NCBI GenBank assembly: GCA_944385675.1
Contig: CALWYD010000046.1
Location: 1 to 64,000, forward strand
Reading direction: 5' to 3'
DNA length: 64,000 nucleotides
Source of the DNA: an uncultured Oscillospiraceae bacterium
Lineage (GTDB): Bacteria; Bacillota; Clostridia; Oscillospirales; Oscillospiraceae
Position 1 is the first letter of the stretch. Each line of letters begins with the position of its first letter. Shown here piece by piece: positions 32,454-42,456 of the stretch. The translations under genes and the position numbers were made by a program. The notes under the pieces were generated by a model. The model was not told the DNA's origin. It saw only the letters and a program-made list of their open reading frames with translations, and did no database searches.

Positions 32454-33428
32454 TTATGCCAAGGCGGCGGTAATAATAGCCATGGAGTAGACCTCCTGGG
32501 CGTTGCAGCCCCGGGACAGGTCGTTGATGGGGGCGTTCAGGCCCAGCAGAATGGGGCCGTAGGCCTCGAAGGAACCCAGACGCTGGGCAATCTTGTAGCC
32601 GATGTTGCCGGCGTTAATGTCGGGGAAAATGAAGGTGTTGGCGTAGCCGGCCACCTTGGAGCCCTTGCACTTGGTCTGGGCCACCCGGGGGGAGACGGCG
32701 GCGTCAAACTGCAGCTCGCCCTCAATGGGTACGTTGGGCATAGCCAGCTTGGCCTTCTCAGCGGCGTTGCGCATCTTGTCCACGTCCTCGCCCTTGCCGG
32801 AACCCAGGGTGGAGTAGCTCAGGAAGGCCACCTTGGGGTCAATGCCGAAGATCCTGGCGCAGGAGACGGTCTCGGAGGCGATTTCCACCAACTCGTCCTC
32901 ATTGGGCTTGATATTGATGGCGCAGTCGGCCATGGCCAGCACGTCGTTGTCGCCGGTGGCGGAGGGGCGCACCAAAATAAAGCAGGAGGAGACAATGGAG
33001 CTGCCCGGCTTGGTCTTTACCAGCTGCAGGGCAGGGCGGACAGTGTCTGCGGTAGAGTAAGTAGCGCCGCCCAGCAGGGCGTCGGCCTTGCCCATAGCCA
33101 CCAGCATGGTACCAAAGTAGTTACTCTTCTTCAGGGCAGCGCGGCACTCCTCCTCGGTCATCTTGCCCTTGCGAAGCTCCGCCATACGGGCCACCATGGC
33201 GTCCATGTCCTCGTAGTTCTCCGGGTCAATAATAATCGCCCCCCGGATATTGAAGCCCACTGCCTCGGAGGCGGCCTGGATCTCCTGTTCATTGCCGATG
33301 AGGATGGGGGTGAGGAAGGTGCCCGACAGCAGGCGGGCGGAGGCCTCCAGGATACGGGGGTCGGTGCCCTCGGTAAAGACAATTTTGCGAGGGTGTGCTT
33401 TCAGGATTTCAATCAGCTTTTTGAACAT
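32454..33428 (-). CDS. pta: Phosphate acetyltransferase
   Basis: This 324-residue enzyme converts acetyl-CoA and phosphate to acetyl phosphate and CoA, the first step to acetate and ATP. The short single-domain form fits Firmicutes. Signatures include KIVFTEGTDPRILEAS at the N-terminus, GGATYSTADTVRPALQLV, and LNAPINDLSRGC near the C-terminus. The ATG at 33428 has GGAGG eight bases upstream. The partner acetate kinase gene, often adjacent, is not in the window. It is monocistronic with its own terminator. Confidence 0.93.
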   Translation of the reverse strand: MFKKLIEILKAHPRKIVFTEGTDPRILEASARLLSGTFLTPILIGNEQEIQAASEAVGFNIRGAIIIDPENYEDMDAMVARMAELRKGKMTEEECRAALKKSNYFGTMLVAMGKADALLGGATYSTADTVRPALQLVKTKPGSSIVSSCFILVRPSATGDNDVLAMADCAINIKPNEDELVEIASETVSCARIFGIDPKVAFLSYSTLGSGKGEDVDKMRNAAEKAKLAMPNVPIEGELQFDAAVSPRVAQTKCKGSKVAGYANTFIFPDINAGNIGYKIAQRLGSFEAYGPILLGLNAPINDLSRGCNAQEVYSMAIITAALA

Positions 33429-33580
33429 ATCACAGTCCTCCAGATACAAAAATCAGACCGCTAAAGCGGCTGTTCCTGGTGACTATGGTAGCATTTCCCC
33501 ACGAAAAATGCAAGACCGGCCGCCCAATTCTACCCCTCATTTCCCAAATTTTCTTGCCTGGAATTTTTTCGTTTTCCCCC

Positions 33581-33609
33581 TTTACGATTGGTAATGGTTT
33601 CGGTTATAC
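33581..33609 (+). promoter_or_regulatory. Promoter of the XRE-family gene at 33644
   Basis: TTTACG (33581-33586) and TTATAC (33604-33609) are separated by 17 bases, 34 bases before the GTG start. Confidence 0.5.
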
Positions 33610-33643
33610 TTTACGGTGTGTATTTTTCGTGAGGTGACAATTA

Positions 33644-34339
33644 GTGAATACGGAATTTTCCCGCACCCTGTCCCTGCTGCGCCGGGAGAAGGGGGCCAGT
33701 CAGCGGGCCGCCGCCGCCGACCTGGGCATCTCCCAGGCTCTGCTCAGCCACTATGAGAACGGTATTCGGGAGCCGGGACTGGCTTTTGTAGTGCGGGCCT
33801 GTGACTACTACGGGGTGTCCGCCGACTTTCTGCTGGGCCGCACCCTCAGTCGGGACGGCACCACCATTGCTCCGGAGGAGCTGTATGACCTGAGTCAGGA
33901 GAAGGACAACTCCCTGAAGGGGGGCGTGCTGGCCCTACTGAGCAAGAAGCTGCTGGTCAACTCTATTGGGGTGCTTTTTGACCTTTTGGCCAAGACGGGC
34001 AGCCGTCAGGCGGTGAAGGCGGCCGCCGACTATCTGTCCGCTGCCGTCTATAAGCTCTACAGGCGGCTGTACGAGGCCAATCCGGACAACAACCCCGCCT
34101 TTTTTTCCGTCCCCCGGGCCCACTTTGAGGCCGGCCTCACCGAGGCGGATATGCACTGCTCTGAGGCTCAGTTGATAGACGCCCTGGCCGACTATGTCAA
34201 GGCCAAGGGGGTATTTCCCGGTATGACCAACGATGACCTGGCCCGGAATTATCCCGGCCTTTACCAGTCCCTGTACCAGGTGGTTCATAACACAGGGGAG
34301 CGTGTGAACGGGATGCTGGAGTCCCGGCAGAGCAAGTGA
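33644..34339 (+). CDS. XRE-family transcriptional regulator
   Basis: This 231-residue protein has an N-terminal helix-turn-helix of the Cro/CI type at residues 1-66 (LRREKGASQRAAAADLGISQALLSHYENG). The C-terminal domain of about 160 residues is mostly helical and of no recognised family. The GTG start has GAGGTGA six bases upstream and a good promoter. It precedes lepA by 195 bases in the same direction, but a strong hairpin in between suggests separate units. No ligand-binding or phosphoacceptor motif is visible. Confidence 0.82.
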   Translation: MNTEFSRTLSLLRREKGASQRAAAADLGISQALLSHYENGIREPGLAFVVRACDYYGVSADFLLGRTLSRDGTTIAPEELYDLSQEKDNSLKGGVLALLSKKLLVNSIGVLFDLLAKTGSRQAVKAAADYLSAAVYKLYRRLYEANPDNNPAFFSVPRAHFEAGLTEADMHCSEAQLIDALADYVKAKGVFPGMTNDDLARNYPGLYQSLYQVVHNTGERVNGMLESRQSK

Positions 34340-34360
34340 CTCGCCCCGCCCGGCTTTTGT

Positions 34361-34391
34361 TTTGATTCCTTTCCGGAGGTTTTTGCCTATG
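34361..34391 (+). repeat. Duplicate of the lepA translation-start region
   Basis: TTTGATTCC, then CGGAGGTTTTT, then an ATG exactly 28 bases from the first base (34361-34391) recurs at 34507-34537 as the true start region of lepA with the same spacing. The first copy opens a 40-codon frame that ends 23 bases before the lepA ATG. Confidence 0.55.
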
Positions 34392-34511
34392 GCCGGCCTC
34401 GTCCTCGCAAGTTCCAGATCCCTGGCTTCCCACTGGCGGGGAAAGCTCACTTCTTCCGCTGCTCACCCTCTCCCAATCGGACCCGCTCCGCTGGGCTCCG
34501 ATTGGGTTTGA
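34389..34511 (+). CDS. Possible 40-residue leader ORF upstream of lepA
   Basis: The frame starts at ATG 34389 with CGGAGG nine bases upstream and stops with TGA at 34509-34511, 23 bases before lepA. The predicted product starts MAGLVLASSRSLASHWRGK and then becomes Pro/Gly-rich; it resembles no protein I know. Its last third is encoded by a strong hairpin (34472-34506) just ahead of the lepA ribosome binding site, so translation through it could influence lepA expression. It could equally be a non-coding remnant of a duplicated start region. Confidence 0.3.
   Translation: MAGLVLASSRSLASHWRGKLTSSAAHPLPIGPAPLGSDWV
34472..34506 (+). terminator. Strong hairpin before lepA (terminator or attenuator)
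   Basis: CCCAATCGGA with TCCGATTGGG (34472-34481, 34497-34506) continues inward as CCC/GGG past single unpaired bases, with an eight-base loop. It is followed by TTTGATT. It may end the XRE-gene transcript or attenuate lepA. Confidence 0.5.
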
Positions 34512-34534
34512 TTCCCTGACGGAGGTTTTTTCGT

Positions 34535-36343
34535 ATGACCGACCAATCCAAAATTCGTAATTTTTCTATCATCGCCCACATTGACCACGGAAAATCCACC
34601 CTGTCCGACCGGCTTATTGAGCTGTGCGGGGCGGTGACCCAGCGGCAGATGGAGTCCCAGCTGCTGGACAACATGGACTTGGAGCGGGAGCGGGGCATCA
34701 CCATTAAGGCCCGGGCTGTCCGGCTGGACTACAAGGCCCAGGACGGCACTGCCTATGCCCTGAATCTCATTGACACCCCGGGCCATGTGGACTTTAACTA
34801 TGAGGTCTCCCGCTCTCTGGCTGCCTGCGAGGGGGCGGTGCTCATTGTGGACGCCTCCCAGGGCATTGAGGCCCAGACCCTGGCCAACACCTACCTGGCC
34901 ATGGAGCACGATTTGGAGATCCGGCCGGTCATCAACAAGATCGACCTGCCTGCCGCCGACCCCCAGCGGGTGAAGGAGGAGATTGAGAACGTTCTGGCCC
35001 TTCCCGCCCAGGACGCCCCGGAGATCTCTGCCAAACAGGGCATCAACATCCCCGCCGTGCTGGAGGACATTGTGCAGAACATCCCCGCCCCCTCCGGCGA
35101 CCCGGGCGCTCCTCTGAAGGCTCTCATCTTCGACAGCCAGTACGACCCCTACTTAGGCGTCATCGTGTACTTCCGGGTGATGGAGGGGACGCTGAAAAAG
35201 GGGATGCAGGTGAAAATGATGGCTTCGGGAGCTCAGTACCAGGTGCTGGACTGCGGCTACCTGCGCCCCCTGGGCATGGACAGCTGCGAAGCGCTGGAGG
35301 CCGGGGAGGTGGGCTGGTTCACCGCCTCCATTAAGAACGTGAAGGACACCCGGGTGGGGGACACCATTACCGGCGTGCAGGCCCCGGCGGCTGAGGCCCT
35401 GCCCGGCTACCGCCCTGCCCAGCCTATGGTCTACTGCGGCATCTACACCGAGGACGGCTCCAAGTACCCCGATCTCCGGGATGCCCTGGAGAAGCTGCAG
35501 CTTAACGACGCCTCCCTCTCCTTCGAGCCGGAGTCCTCCGTAGCCCTGGGCTTCGGATTTCGGTGCGGATTTCTGGGCATGCTCCACATGGAGATCATCC
35601 AGGAGCGGCTGGAGCGGGAGTTTGATTTGGATCTGGTGACTACATTACCCTCGGTCATTTATGAGGTCACAAAAACAGACGGTACTGTGGTTCGGGTGGA
35701 TAACCCCCACAACTATCCCGACCCGGGCTCCATTGCCGAGGCCCGGGAGCCCTACGCCAAGGTGTCCATTATTTCGCCCCCGGACTATGTGGGCAATATC
35801 ATGCCCATGTGTCAGGAGCGCCGGGGTATTTTTAAGGACATGCAGTATTTGGATACCAACCTGGTGGAGCTGCACTACTCTATGCCCATCGGGGAGATCA
35901 TCTACGACTTTTTCGATGCTCTGAAGGCTCGGACGAAGGGCTATGCCTCCCTGGACTATGAGCTGGAGGGTTACCGCCCCAGCAACCTGGTAAAGGTGGA
36001 TCTGCTGCTCAACGGGGACCAGGTGGACGCCCTGAGCTTCATTGTCCACAAGGACAAGGCCTACCCCAGGGCCCGGCGAATCTGTGAGAAGCTGAAGGAG
36101 AACATCCCCCGGCAGCTCTTTGAGGTGCCGGTGCAGGCGGCCATTGGGGGGAAGATCATTGCCCGGGAGACGGTGAAGGCCATGCGCAAGGACGTGCTGG
36201 CCAAGTGCTATGGGGGCGACATCACCCGGAAGAAGAAGCTGCTGGAGAAGCAGAAGGAAGGCAAGAAGAAAATGCGCACTCTGGGGACGGTCCAGCTGCC
36301 CACGGAGGCCTTTATGGCAGTGCTTAAGCTGGACGAGGAGTAA
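34535..36343 (+). CDS. lepA: Elongation factor 4 (LepA)
   Basis: This 602-residue ribosome-binding GTPase back-translocates or remodels stalled ribosomes. The G domain has AHIDHGKST (residues 14-22), the switch region [17 protein letters not shown] and NKIDLP. The LepA-specific C-terminal domain ends with [19 protein letters not shown]. Length and domain order are canonical. The start has CGGAGG nine bases upstream. It has its own terminator, shared with convergent pyrG. A second copy of the start region lies 146 bases upstream. Confidence 0.97.
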   Translation: MTDQSKIRNFSIIAHIDHGKSTLSDRLIELCGAVTQRQMESQLLDNMDLERERGITIKARAVRLDYKAQDGTAYALNLIDTPGHVDFNYEVSRSLAACEGAVLIVDASQGIEAQTLANTYLAMEHDLEIRPVINKIDLPAADPQRVKEEIENVLALPAQDAPEISAKQGINIPAVLEDIVQNIPAPSGDPGAPLKALIFDSQYDPYLGVIVYFRVMEGTLKKGMQVKMMASGAQYQVLDCGYLRPLGMDSCEALEAGEVGWFTASIKNVKDTRVGDTITGVQAPAAEALPGYRPAQPMVYCGIYTEDGSKYPDLRDALEKLQLNDASLSFEPESSVALGFGFRCGFLGMLHMEIIQERLEREFDLDLVTTLPSVIYEVTKTDGTVVRVDNPHNYPDPGSIAEAREPYAKVSIISPPDYVGNIMPMCQERRGIFKDMQYLDTNLVELHYSMPIGEIIYDFFDALKARTKGYASLDYELEGYRPSNLVKVDLLLNGDQVDALSFIVHKDKAYPRARRICEKLKENIPRQLFEVPVQAAIGGKIIARETVKAMRKDVLAKCYGGDITRKKKLLEKQKEGKKKMRTLGTVQLPTEAFMAVLKLDEE

Positions 36344-36412
36344 CTGCAGCCGGAGGCGGCCCTCCCGGCAAAGCCCAGCGCAGCGGGGCGACGGAATGCA
36401 CGATAAATTTAC

Positions 36413-36449
36413 AGCGTGGGGCGGAACCTGTCAGATTCCGCCCCACGCT
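36413..36449. terminator. Bidirectional terminator between lepA and pyrG
   Basis: AGCGTGGGGCGGAA (36413-36426) pairs perfectly with TTCCGCCCCACGCT (36436-36449) between the convergent genes; TTTT follows shortly on the plus strand. Confidence 0.8.
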
Positions 36450-36475
36450 TCGCTGTTTTGGGACTGGGAGCAGGG

Positions 36476-38083
36476 TCACTCCTGCCGGTTCTTTTTGGCC
36501 GCGGCGATAAAGTCCCGGAACAGGGGATGAGCCTTGTTGGGACGGGACCTCAATTCCGGGTGGAACTGAACGCCCACGAACCAGGGATGATCGGGCAGCT
36601 CTATAATTTCTACCAGCCGCCCGTCGGGGGACAGCCCCGCCAGGCGCAGCCCCGCCTGGGTGAGCTGCTGGCGGTAGTCGTTGTTGAACTCATAGCGGTG
36701 GCGGTGGCGCTCGGCGATCTCCGCCTGGCCGTAGGCCCGGTAGGAGAAGGTGTCCTCCCCGGTGATGTGGCAGGGGTAGGAGCCCAGGCGCATGGTGCCC
36801 CCTTTGTCGGTCACCCCCCGCTGGTCGGGCATCAGGTCGATGACCGGGTGGGAGGTGGTCTGACTCAGTTCGCTGGAGTGGGCGTCGGCCATGCCGCATA
36901 CGTGGCGGGCAAACTCCACCACTGCCATCTGCATCCCCAGGCAGATGCCCAAGAAGGGAACCTTGTGGGTGCGGGCATAGCACACGGCAGAAATTTTCCC
37001 CTCGATCCCCCGGTCTCCGAACCCGCCGGGGACCAGAATGCCGTCTGCTCCCGCCAGCAGACCGGGGGCAGTCTCCTGGTTGACGGTCTCGGAATCCACC
37101 CATCGGATATTTACCTTTACCTGGTTTTCAATTCCGCCGTGGGTAAGGGCCTCGGCCACAGACAGGTAGGCGTCGTGAAGAGAGACGTACTTGCCCACCA
37201 GGGCGATATCCACCTCCCCTTTGGGATGCTTGGCCCGGTGGACCATGGTGGCCCACTCGGTAAGGTCAGGCATGTGACAGATGAGGCCCAGCCGGCGCAC
37301 TACCACATCGGCCAGCCCCTCCCGCTCCAGCATGAGGGGTACTTCGTACAGCAGGTCGGAGGTAAGGTTGGGAATGGCGTTCTCCACAGGGATGTTGCAA
37401 AAAAGGGAAATTTTCTCCAAAATGTCCCGGGGGACGGGATAGTCACTGCGGCAGATAATGACATCGGGCTGGATGCCCAGACTGAGCAACTCCTTGGCCG
37501 AGTGCTGGGTGGGCTTGCTCTTCAGCTCTCCTGTGCCGGGGATGGAGACAATGAGGGAGACATGGAGGAACATCACGTTGTGCCGGCCCCGCTCGGCTGC
37601 CACCTGACGAATGGATTCCAGGAAGGGCTGGGATTCTATGTCCCCCACGGTGCCGCCGATTTCCACAATGGCCACGTCGGTGTCCGGGGTATCCAGGGAG
37701 TAGATGCACCGCTTAATTTCGTCAGTGATATGGGGGATAATCTGCACGGTAGCTCCCAGGTAGTCCCCCCGGCGCTCCCGGTTGAGGACGTTCCAGTACA
37801 CCCGCCCGGAGGAGACGGAGGAGTTGACGGTGAGGTTTTCATCAATAAACCGCTCGTAGTGGCCCAGATCCAGGTCAGTCTCTGCCCCGTCGTCAGTGAC
37901 AAATACCTCGCCGTGCTGGTAGGGGCTCATGGTACCCGGGTCCACATTTAGATAGGGATCCAGCTTCTGGACCTTTACTCGCAGGCCTCTCTGTTTCAGC
38001 AGGCGGCCCAGGGAGGCCGCTGTAATGCCCTTGCCCAGTCCGGACACCACCCCGCCGGTGACAAAAATGTACTTCATAGCCAT
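36476..38083 (-). CDS. pyrG: CTP synthase
   Basis: This 535-residue enzyme aminates UTP to CTP using glutamine and ATP. The N-terminal synthetase domain begins [22 protein letters not shown] and contains [20 protein letters not shown]. The C-terminal glutamine amidotransferase domain has the nucleophile in FLGICLGMQ and the His-Glu pair in GVQFHPE. The ATG at 38083 follows CGGAGG by nine bases and precedes the conserved [10 protein letters not shown] start; the frame extends further upstream without support. Length is typical. It is monocistronic. Confidence 0.97.
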   Translation of the reverse strand: MAMKYIFVTGGVVSGLGKGITAASLGRLLKQRGLRVKVQKLDPYLNVDPGTMSPYQHGEVFVTDDGAETDLDLGHYERFIDENLTVNSSVSSGRVYWNVLNRERRGDYLGATVQIIPHITDEIKRCIYSLDTPDTDVAIVEIGGTVGDIESQPFLESIRQVAAERGRHNVMFLHVSLIVSIPGTGELKSKPTQHSAKELLSLGIQPDVIICRSDYPVPRDILEKISLFCNIPVENAIPNLTSDLLYEVPLMLEREGLADVVVRRLGLICHMPDLTEWATMVHRAKHPKGEVDIALVGKYVSLHDAYLSVAEALTHGGIENQVKVNIRWVDSETVNQETAPGLLAGADGILVPGGFGDRGIEGKISAVCYARTHKVPFLGICLGMQMAVVEFARHVCGMADAHSSELSQTTSHPVIDLMPDQRGVTDKGGTMRLGSYPCHITGEDTFSYRAYGQAEIAERHRHRYEFNNDYRQQLTQAGLRLAGLSPDGRLVEIIELPDHPWFVGVQFHPELRSRPNKAHPLFRDFIAAAKKNRQE

Positions 38084-38201
38084 GATTTCATTCCTCCGTT
38101 GTGTATTGTGAATCAGTAGGTAGTATGGATATTTTTTGGGGAAAAACACCGGGCGGGGACAGACCCCGGTTCCGGGGACAGGCGAACCAAAAAGGGACAG
38201 A

Positions 38202-38231
38202 CGCCCCTGGGAGATCCTTCTCCCGGGGGCG
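38202..38231 (-). terminator. Terminator after the DUF1846 gene
   Basis: CGCCCCTGGGAGA (38202-38214) pairs with TCTCCCGGGGGCG (38219-38231) with one mismatch; on the minus strand a T-run follows after GTCTGTCCC. A second smaller stem, CCCCGG/CCGGGG, lies at 38164-38177. Confidence 0.7.
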
Positions 38232-38274
38232 CCTCCTTGCGCATACAACGATTTAAAAAATGCCTGACGGCAAG

Positions 38275-39762
38275 TCAACGGTGATAGAGCTTGTTGGTCT
38301 GGTACTGGGGCTCACAGGTCAGCTGCAGACCCAGCTTGCGGTAGGTGCCCTCGTCGGCGGGGGAGAGAATGACGGAGCAGTGGGCCTGGCAGCCTTTGAG
38401 GCAGGCCAGGGCCTTCAGGGCGTCAGCCGCCTTGCGGTCCAGATTGGCAGAGGCGGCCAGGGCAATGAGCACCTCGTCCGAGTGGAGCCGGGGATTGGCG
38501 GAGCCTAAGTACTGTACCTTAACTGTCTGGATGGGTTCAATGGCGCTCTGGGCAATCAGATGTACCCCGTGGCCGCCGGCCCCGGAGAGTTTCTTCAGGG
38601 CATTGAGCAGGGCAGCGGCGGAACAGCCCATCAGTTCAGAGGTCTTGCCGGTGACGATGGACCCGTCAGAGAGCTCAATGGCCATAGCTGGTTGGCCCGT
38701 CTCCTGGGCCAGGCGGTTGGCCTGGGCCACCACAGGGCGGATCTCTGGGGTGATCCCCGCCTGCTGCATCAGCAACTCAAGTTTATAGACTGCACAGTCG
38801 CTGCCCTTGCCCTGGCGACGCTCGCACAGGGCGTCGTAATAGCGGCGGATGATCTCCTGCCGGGCGGCATCTTGACAAACGGTGTCATCGGTGATGCAGT
38901 TGCCTGCCATGTTCACCCCCATATCAGTGGGGGATTTGTAGGGGCAGGAGCCGGTGATCTCCTGGAACATGGCGGCCAGCACAGGAAAGACCTCCACATC
39001 CCGGTTATAGTTTACCGTGGTCTCCCCGTAGGCCTGGAGGTGGAAGGGGTCGATCATGTTCACGTCGTCCAGGTCAGCGGTGGCCGCCTCATAGGCCAGA
39101 TTTACTGGGTGCTTCAGGGGCAGGTTCCAGATAGGAAAGGTTTCAAACTTGGCATAGCCGGCTACAGTTCCCCGCTTGTGCTCGTGATAGAGCTGGCTGA
39201 GACAGGTGGCCATCTTTCCACTGCCCGGCCCTGGGGCGGTGACCACCACCAAGGGATGGGTGGTCTCAATGTAGTCATTTTTGCCATAGCCCTCGTCAGA
39301 GACAATTTTGGCAATGTTGTGGGGATAGCCGTCGATGGGGTAGTGGCGGTAAACTGTTACGCCCAATTCCTCCAGCCGCTGTTGGAAAGCATCAGCGGCG
39401 GGCTGGCGGGTGTAGCGGGTCACTACCACGCTACCCACGTACAGCCCCCGACTGCGAAAGATGTCAATAAGGCGCAGCACATCGCTGTCGTAAGTGATAC
39501 CCAGGTCGCCGCGCACCTTATTTTTCTCAATGTCGCCGGCGTTAATGGCAATAATAATTTCCACCTTGTCCCGCAGCTGCTCCAGCATGCGGATTTTGCT
39601 GTCCGGCTCAAAGCCGGGAAGAACCCGGGAGGCGTGATAGTCATCAAAGAGCTTTCCCCCGAACTCCAGATACAGCTTTCCGCCGAACTGGGCGATGCGA
39701 TCGCGGATATGCTGGGACTGCATCTGTAGATATTTTTGGTTGTCAAAGCCGGCTGCGGACAT
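38275..39762 (-). CDS. DUF1846 domain-containing protein
   Basis: This 495-residue protein matches the DUF1846 family found in many Firmicutes, with typical length. Conserved patches include [21 protein letters not shown] near the N-terminus, [24 protein letters not shown] (a nucleotide-binding-like loop) and [14 protein letters not shown]. Structures of the family suggest a kinase- or transferase-like fold, but the reaction is unknown. GGGAGG precedes the ATG at 39762, which starts the conserved region. It is monocistronic with a terminator. Confidence 0.9.
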   Translation of the reverse strand: MSAAGFDNQKYLQMQSQHIRDRIAQFGGKLYLEFGGKLFDDYHASRVLPGFEPDSKIRMLEQLRDKVEIIIAINAGDIEKNKVRGDLGITYDSDVLRLIDIFRSRGLYVGSVVVTRYTRQPAADAFQQRLEELGVTVYRHYPIDGYPHNIAKIVSDEGYGKNDYIETTHPLVVVTAPGPGSGKMATCLSQLYHEHKRGTVAGYAKFETFPIWNLPLKHPVNLAYEAATADLDDVNMIDPFHLQAYGETTVNYNRDVEVFPVLAAMFQEITGSCPYKSPTDMGVNMAGNCITDDTVCQDAARQEIIRRYYDALCERRQGKGSDCAVYKLELLMQQAGITPEIRPVVAQANRLAQETGQPAMAIELSDGSIVTGKTSELMGCSAAALLNALKKLSGAGGHGVHLIAQSAIEPIQTVKVQYLGSANPRLHSDEVLIALAASANLDRKAADALKALACLKGCQAHCSVILSPADEGTYRKLGLQLTCEPQYQTNKLYHR

Positions 39763-39901
39763 GGGCAGGACCTCCCAAAAACAAAATGGAAGGCAGCGCG
39801 GCCGGGACAGGACACAGGCGCTGCCAAAAATCACGGGAATATTTTACTCTTCCCCGCCGGCCCCGTCAAGAGCGGGCGGGGGATTTTTCTGTCGGGGGAT
39901 G

Positions 39902-40915
39902 TTAGTCCAGCTCGGCCAGCTCAAATGCTTCTGCGGGCAACACATCTGCCAGGGCAGTGAGCAGGGGGGACAGGCCGCCATCCCGGCAGGCGGTGGGAGT
40001 ACCCAGGGTAGTACGGGGCTCCAGAGGGCCAGTAGGCAGGGAGATGAGGGTGGAGGGAGAGCCCTGGCCCCACTCCACCAGCATGGCCCCCTGGTGGGCG
40101 GCCACAATCCGGCGGACAATGGGCAAGCCCAGCCCGGCCCCTGCCCCCGGGGCAGGAATGTTCTGGTCGGCATCCTGCTGGAGCATGGCGGCCAACTGCC
40201 GCTGGGTAGGCGGGGCACCAGTGTCAGACAGGGTGAGCAAGGCTTTTCCTCCCTGGTGCCGCAGGCGCAGATGGATTGAACCTCCCCTTGCAGCCCGGGC
40301 GGAATTGGCGATGAGCTCCAGTATCATCCGCTGGAGAAGAACGGGGTCGCCGGGAATAATAAGAGAGGTATCCGGGCAGTCATAGTCCAGTTCGATTCCG
40401 CCTTGGGCCAGCAGAGGAGCGGCCTGCTGCACTATCTGGTGGCACAGACCTGCCAGGTCCAGCGGCCCTCTGGAGATAGGGCGGTCAGGCTGATGGAGGT
40501 ACTCCAGGTTCCCCAACAGACGAAACAACCGGTAAAAACTCTTGCGGAAGGGGGCCCCCTCCGGGCCGGGCTGCTGAGGCAGCTCCATTAAAAATTCACC
40601 CATAAACTGCCGAAGCTGGCGTAGGGCGCCATCCAACTGGGTGTCCGTGATTGCGGTCTGGGGGGCGGGACGGAAAATGAGAAGCTGTGCTTGTCCCAGG
40701 GGAGAGAGGGTGTAGGAGTAAGCGCTCAGGCCTGCGGAAAACAGGCCGCCTACCGCTCCCCGGGCCTGAGGCAGGCAATCTGGTGCGGGCAGGCCCGTCC
40801 GCAGGTGGGGCAGATAATGCCGGGCCATAGGGCTGCAGGCCACTACAGTTCCGCGGTCAAGGAGGACGGCGGCCTCCGACATGGTTTCCACCATGGGTAT
40901 CATCAGTTCAAGCAT
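39902..40915 (-). CDS. Histidine-kinase-like ATPase without a visible phosphoacceptor histidine
   Basis: This 337-residue protein has an N-terminal PAS-like sensory region (residues about 1-95), a helical segment (LRQLRQFMGEFLMEL through SFYRLFRLLGNLEYLH, about 105-160), and a C-terminal HATPase domain with N box ELIANSARAA, G1 LSDTGAP and G2 GAGLGLPIVRRI. In the helical segment I see no H-box histidine in the usual H-E/D context, so autophosphorylation is doubtful. No response regulator is adjacent. It may be a decoy, a phosphatase-type or a degenerate kinase. It has its own promoter. Confidence 0.7.
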   Translation of the reverse strand: MLELMIPMVETMSEAAVLLDRGTVVACSPMARHYLPHLRTGLPAPDCLPQARGAVGGLFSAGLSAYSYTLSPLGQAQLLIFRPAPQTAITDTQLDGALRQLRQFMGEFLMELPQQPGPEGAPFRKSFYRLFRLLGNLEYLHQPDRPISRGPLDLAGLCHQIVQQAAPLLAQGGIELDYDCPDTSLIIPGDPVLLQRMILELIANSARAARGGSIHLRLRHQGGKALLTLSDTGAPPTQRQLAAMLQQDADQNIPAPGAGAGLGLPIVRRIVAAHQGAMLVEWGQGSPSTLISLPTGPLEPRTTLGTPTACRDGGLSPLLTALADVLPAEAFELAELD

Positions 40916-41003
40916 AAAAAATCCTTCCCGCCGGAGCGGCCCGGCGTGGCATAGTGGTTATGTCTCTAGCATGTGCCAAAGAGGGACGGTTCATCTGAAA
41001 AAC

Positions 41004-41032
41004 AGTATAGCAAAGTTTCCCGCCGGCAACAA
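41004..41032 (-). promoter_or_regulatory. Promoter of the HATPase gene
   Basis: On the minus strand TTGTTG (complement of 41027-41032) and TATACT (complement of 41004-41009) are 17 bases apart. Confidence 0.5.
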
Positions 41033-41248
41033 GTTAAAAAACGGGGAAAAGGAAGGAGGAGGGAGAAATTTGTCGCCGTAAAGGAGAGGGCTGGGTACAA
41101 AGCGGGAGGGATAAAAGCATGCTTAATCGGGAAAACTGGGCGCGGAAAAGGGATAAGTCCCGGCTTCCTTTGCGGTATGGCCAATTTTACCCGAAAAAAT
41201 TGCGGAATTCTGGAAAAAAAGTCACTATGAAAATGAATAGAAACGGGG

Positions 41249-41254
41249 TATAAT
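41249..41254 (+). promoter_or_regulatory. -10 element of gap
   Basis: A perfect TATAAT lies 68 bases before the gap start codon in a locally AT-rich region. The -35 is weak and cannot be placed with confidence. Confidence 0.5.
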
Positions 41255-41315
41255 ATAAACTGACCCGAAAAAAAGGTAAGAGTTAAAGATTACTTGATTA
41301 TGTGAAAAGGAGTAA

Positions 41316-42332
<1,017 letters not shown>

Positions 42333-42352
42333 GAAAACTCTGTATTCTGCCG

Positions 42353-42385
42353 GGGGCGCCGTCCGAAGGGACGGCGCCCCTTTTT
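42353..42385 (+). terminator. Terminator after gap
   Basis: GGGGCGCCGTCC (42353-42364) pairs perfectly with GGACGGCGCCCC (42369-42380), followed by TTTTT. Confidence 0.92.
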
Positions 42386-42456
42386 GTATTCCGGCCCTCC
42401 ACATAGGAGGACCTGATTTTGAATGAAGGATAAAAAGTGGTCGTCTACAAGGCCAT

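Noticed and set aside
32430..33464. 344-codon plus-strand frame opposite pta
   Set aside because: Antisense shadow of phosphate acetyltransferase with low-complexity Gly/Val/His composition.
36416..37951. 511-codon open frame on the plus strand opposite pyrG
   Set aside because: It is exactly antisense to a canonical CTP synthase. It has no ribosome binding site and its product has a Gly/His/Val-rich composition typical of reverse frames in GC-rich genes.
38560..39729. 389-codon plus-strand frame opposite the DUF1846 gene
   Set aside because: Antisense shadow of a conserved gene, with no start signal and no recognisable domain.
40973..41230. 85-codon frame in the HATPase-gap intergenic region
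   Set aside because: It overlaps promoter sequence, has no Shine-Dalgarno, and is Lys/Arg/Gly-rich because of a purine-rich stretch. No protein family resembled.
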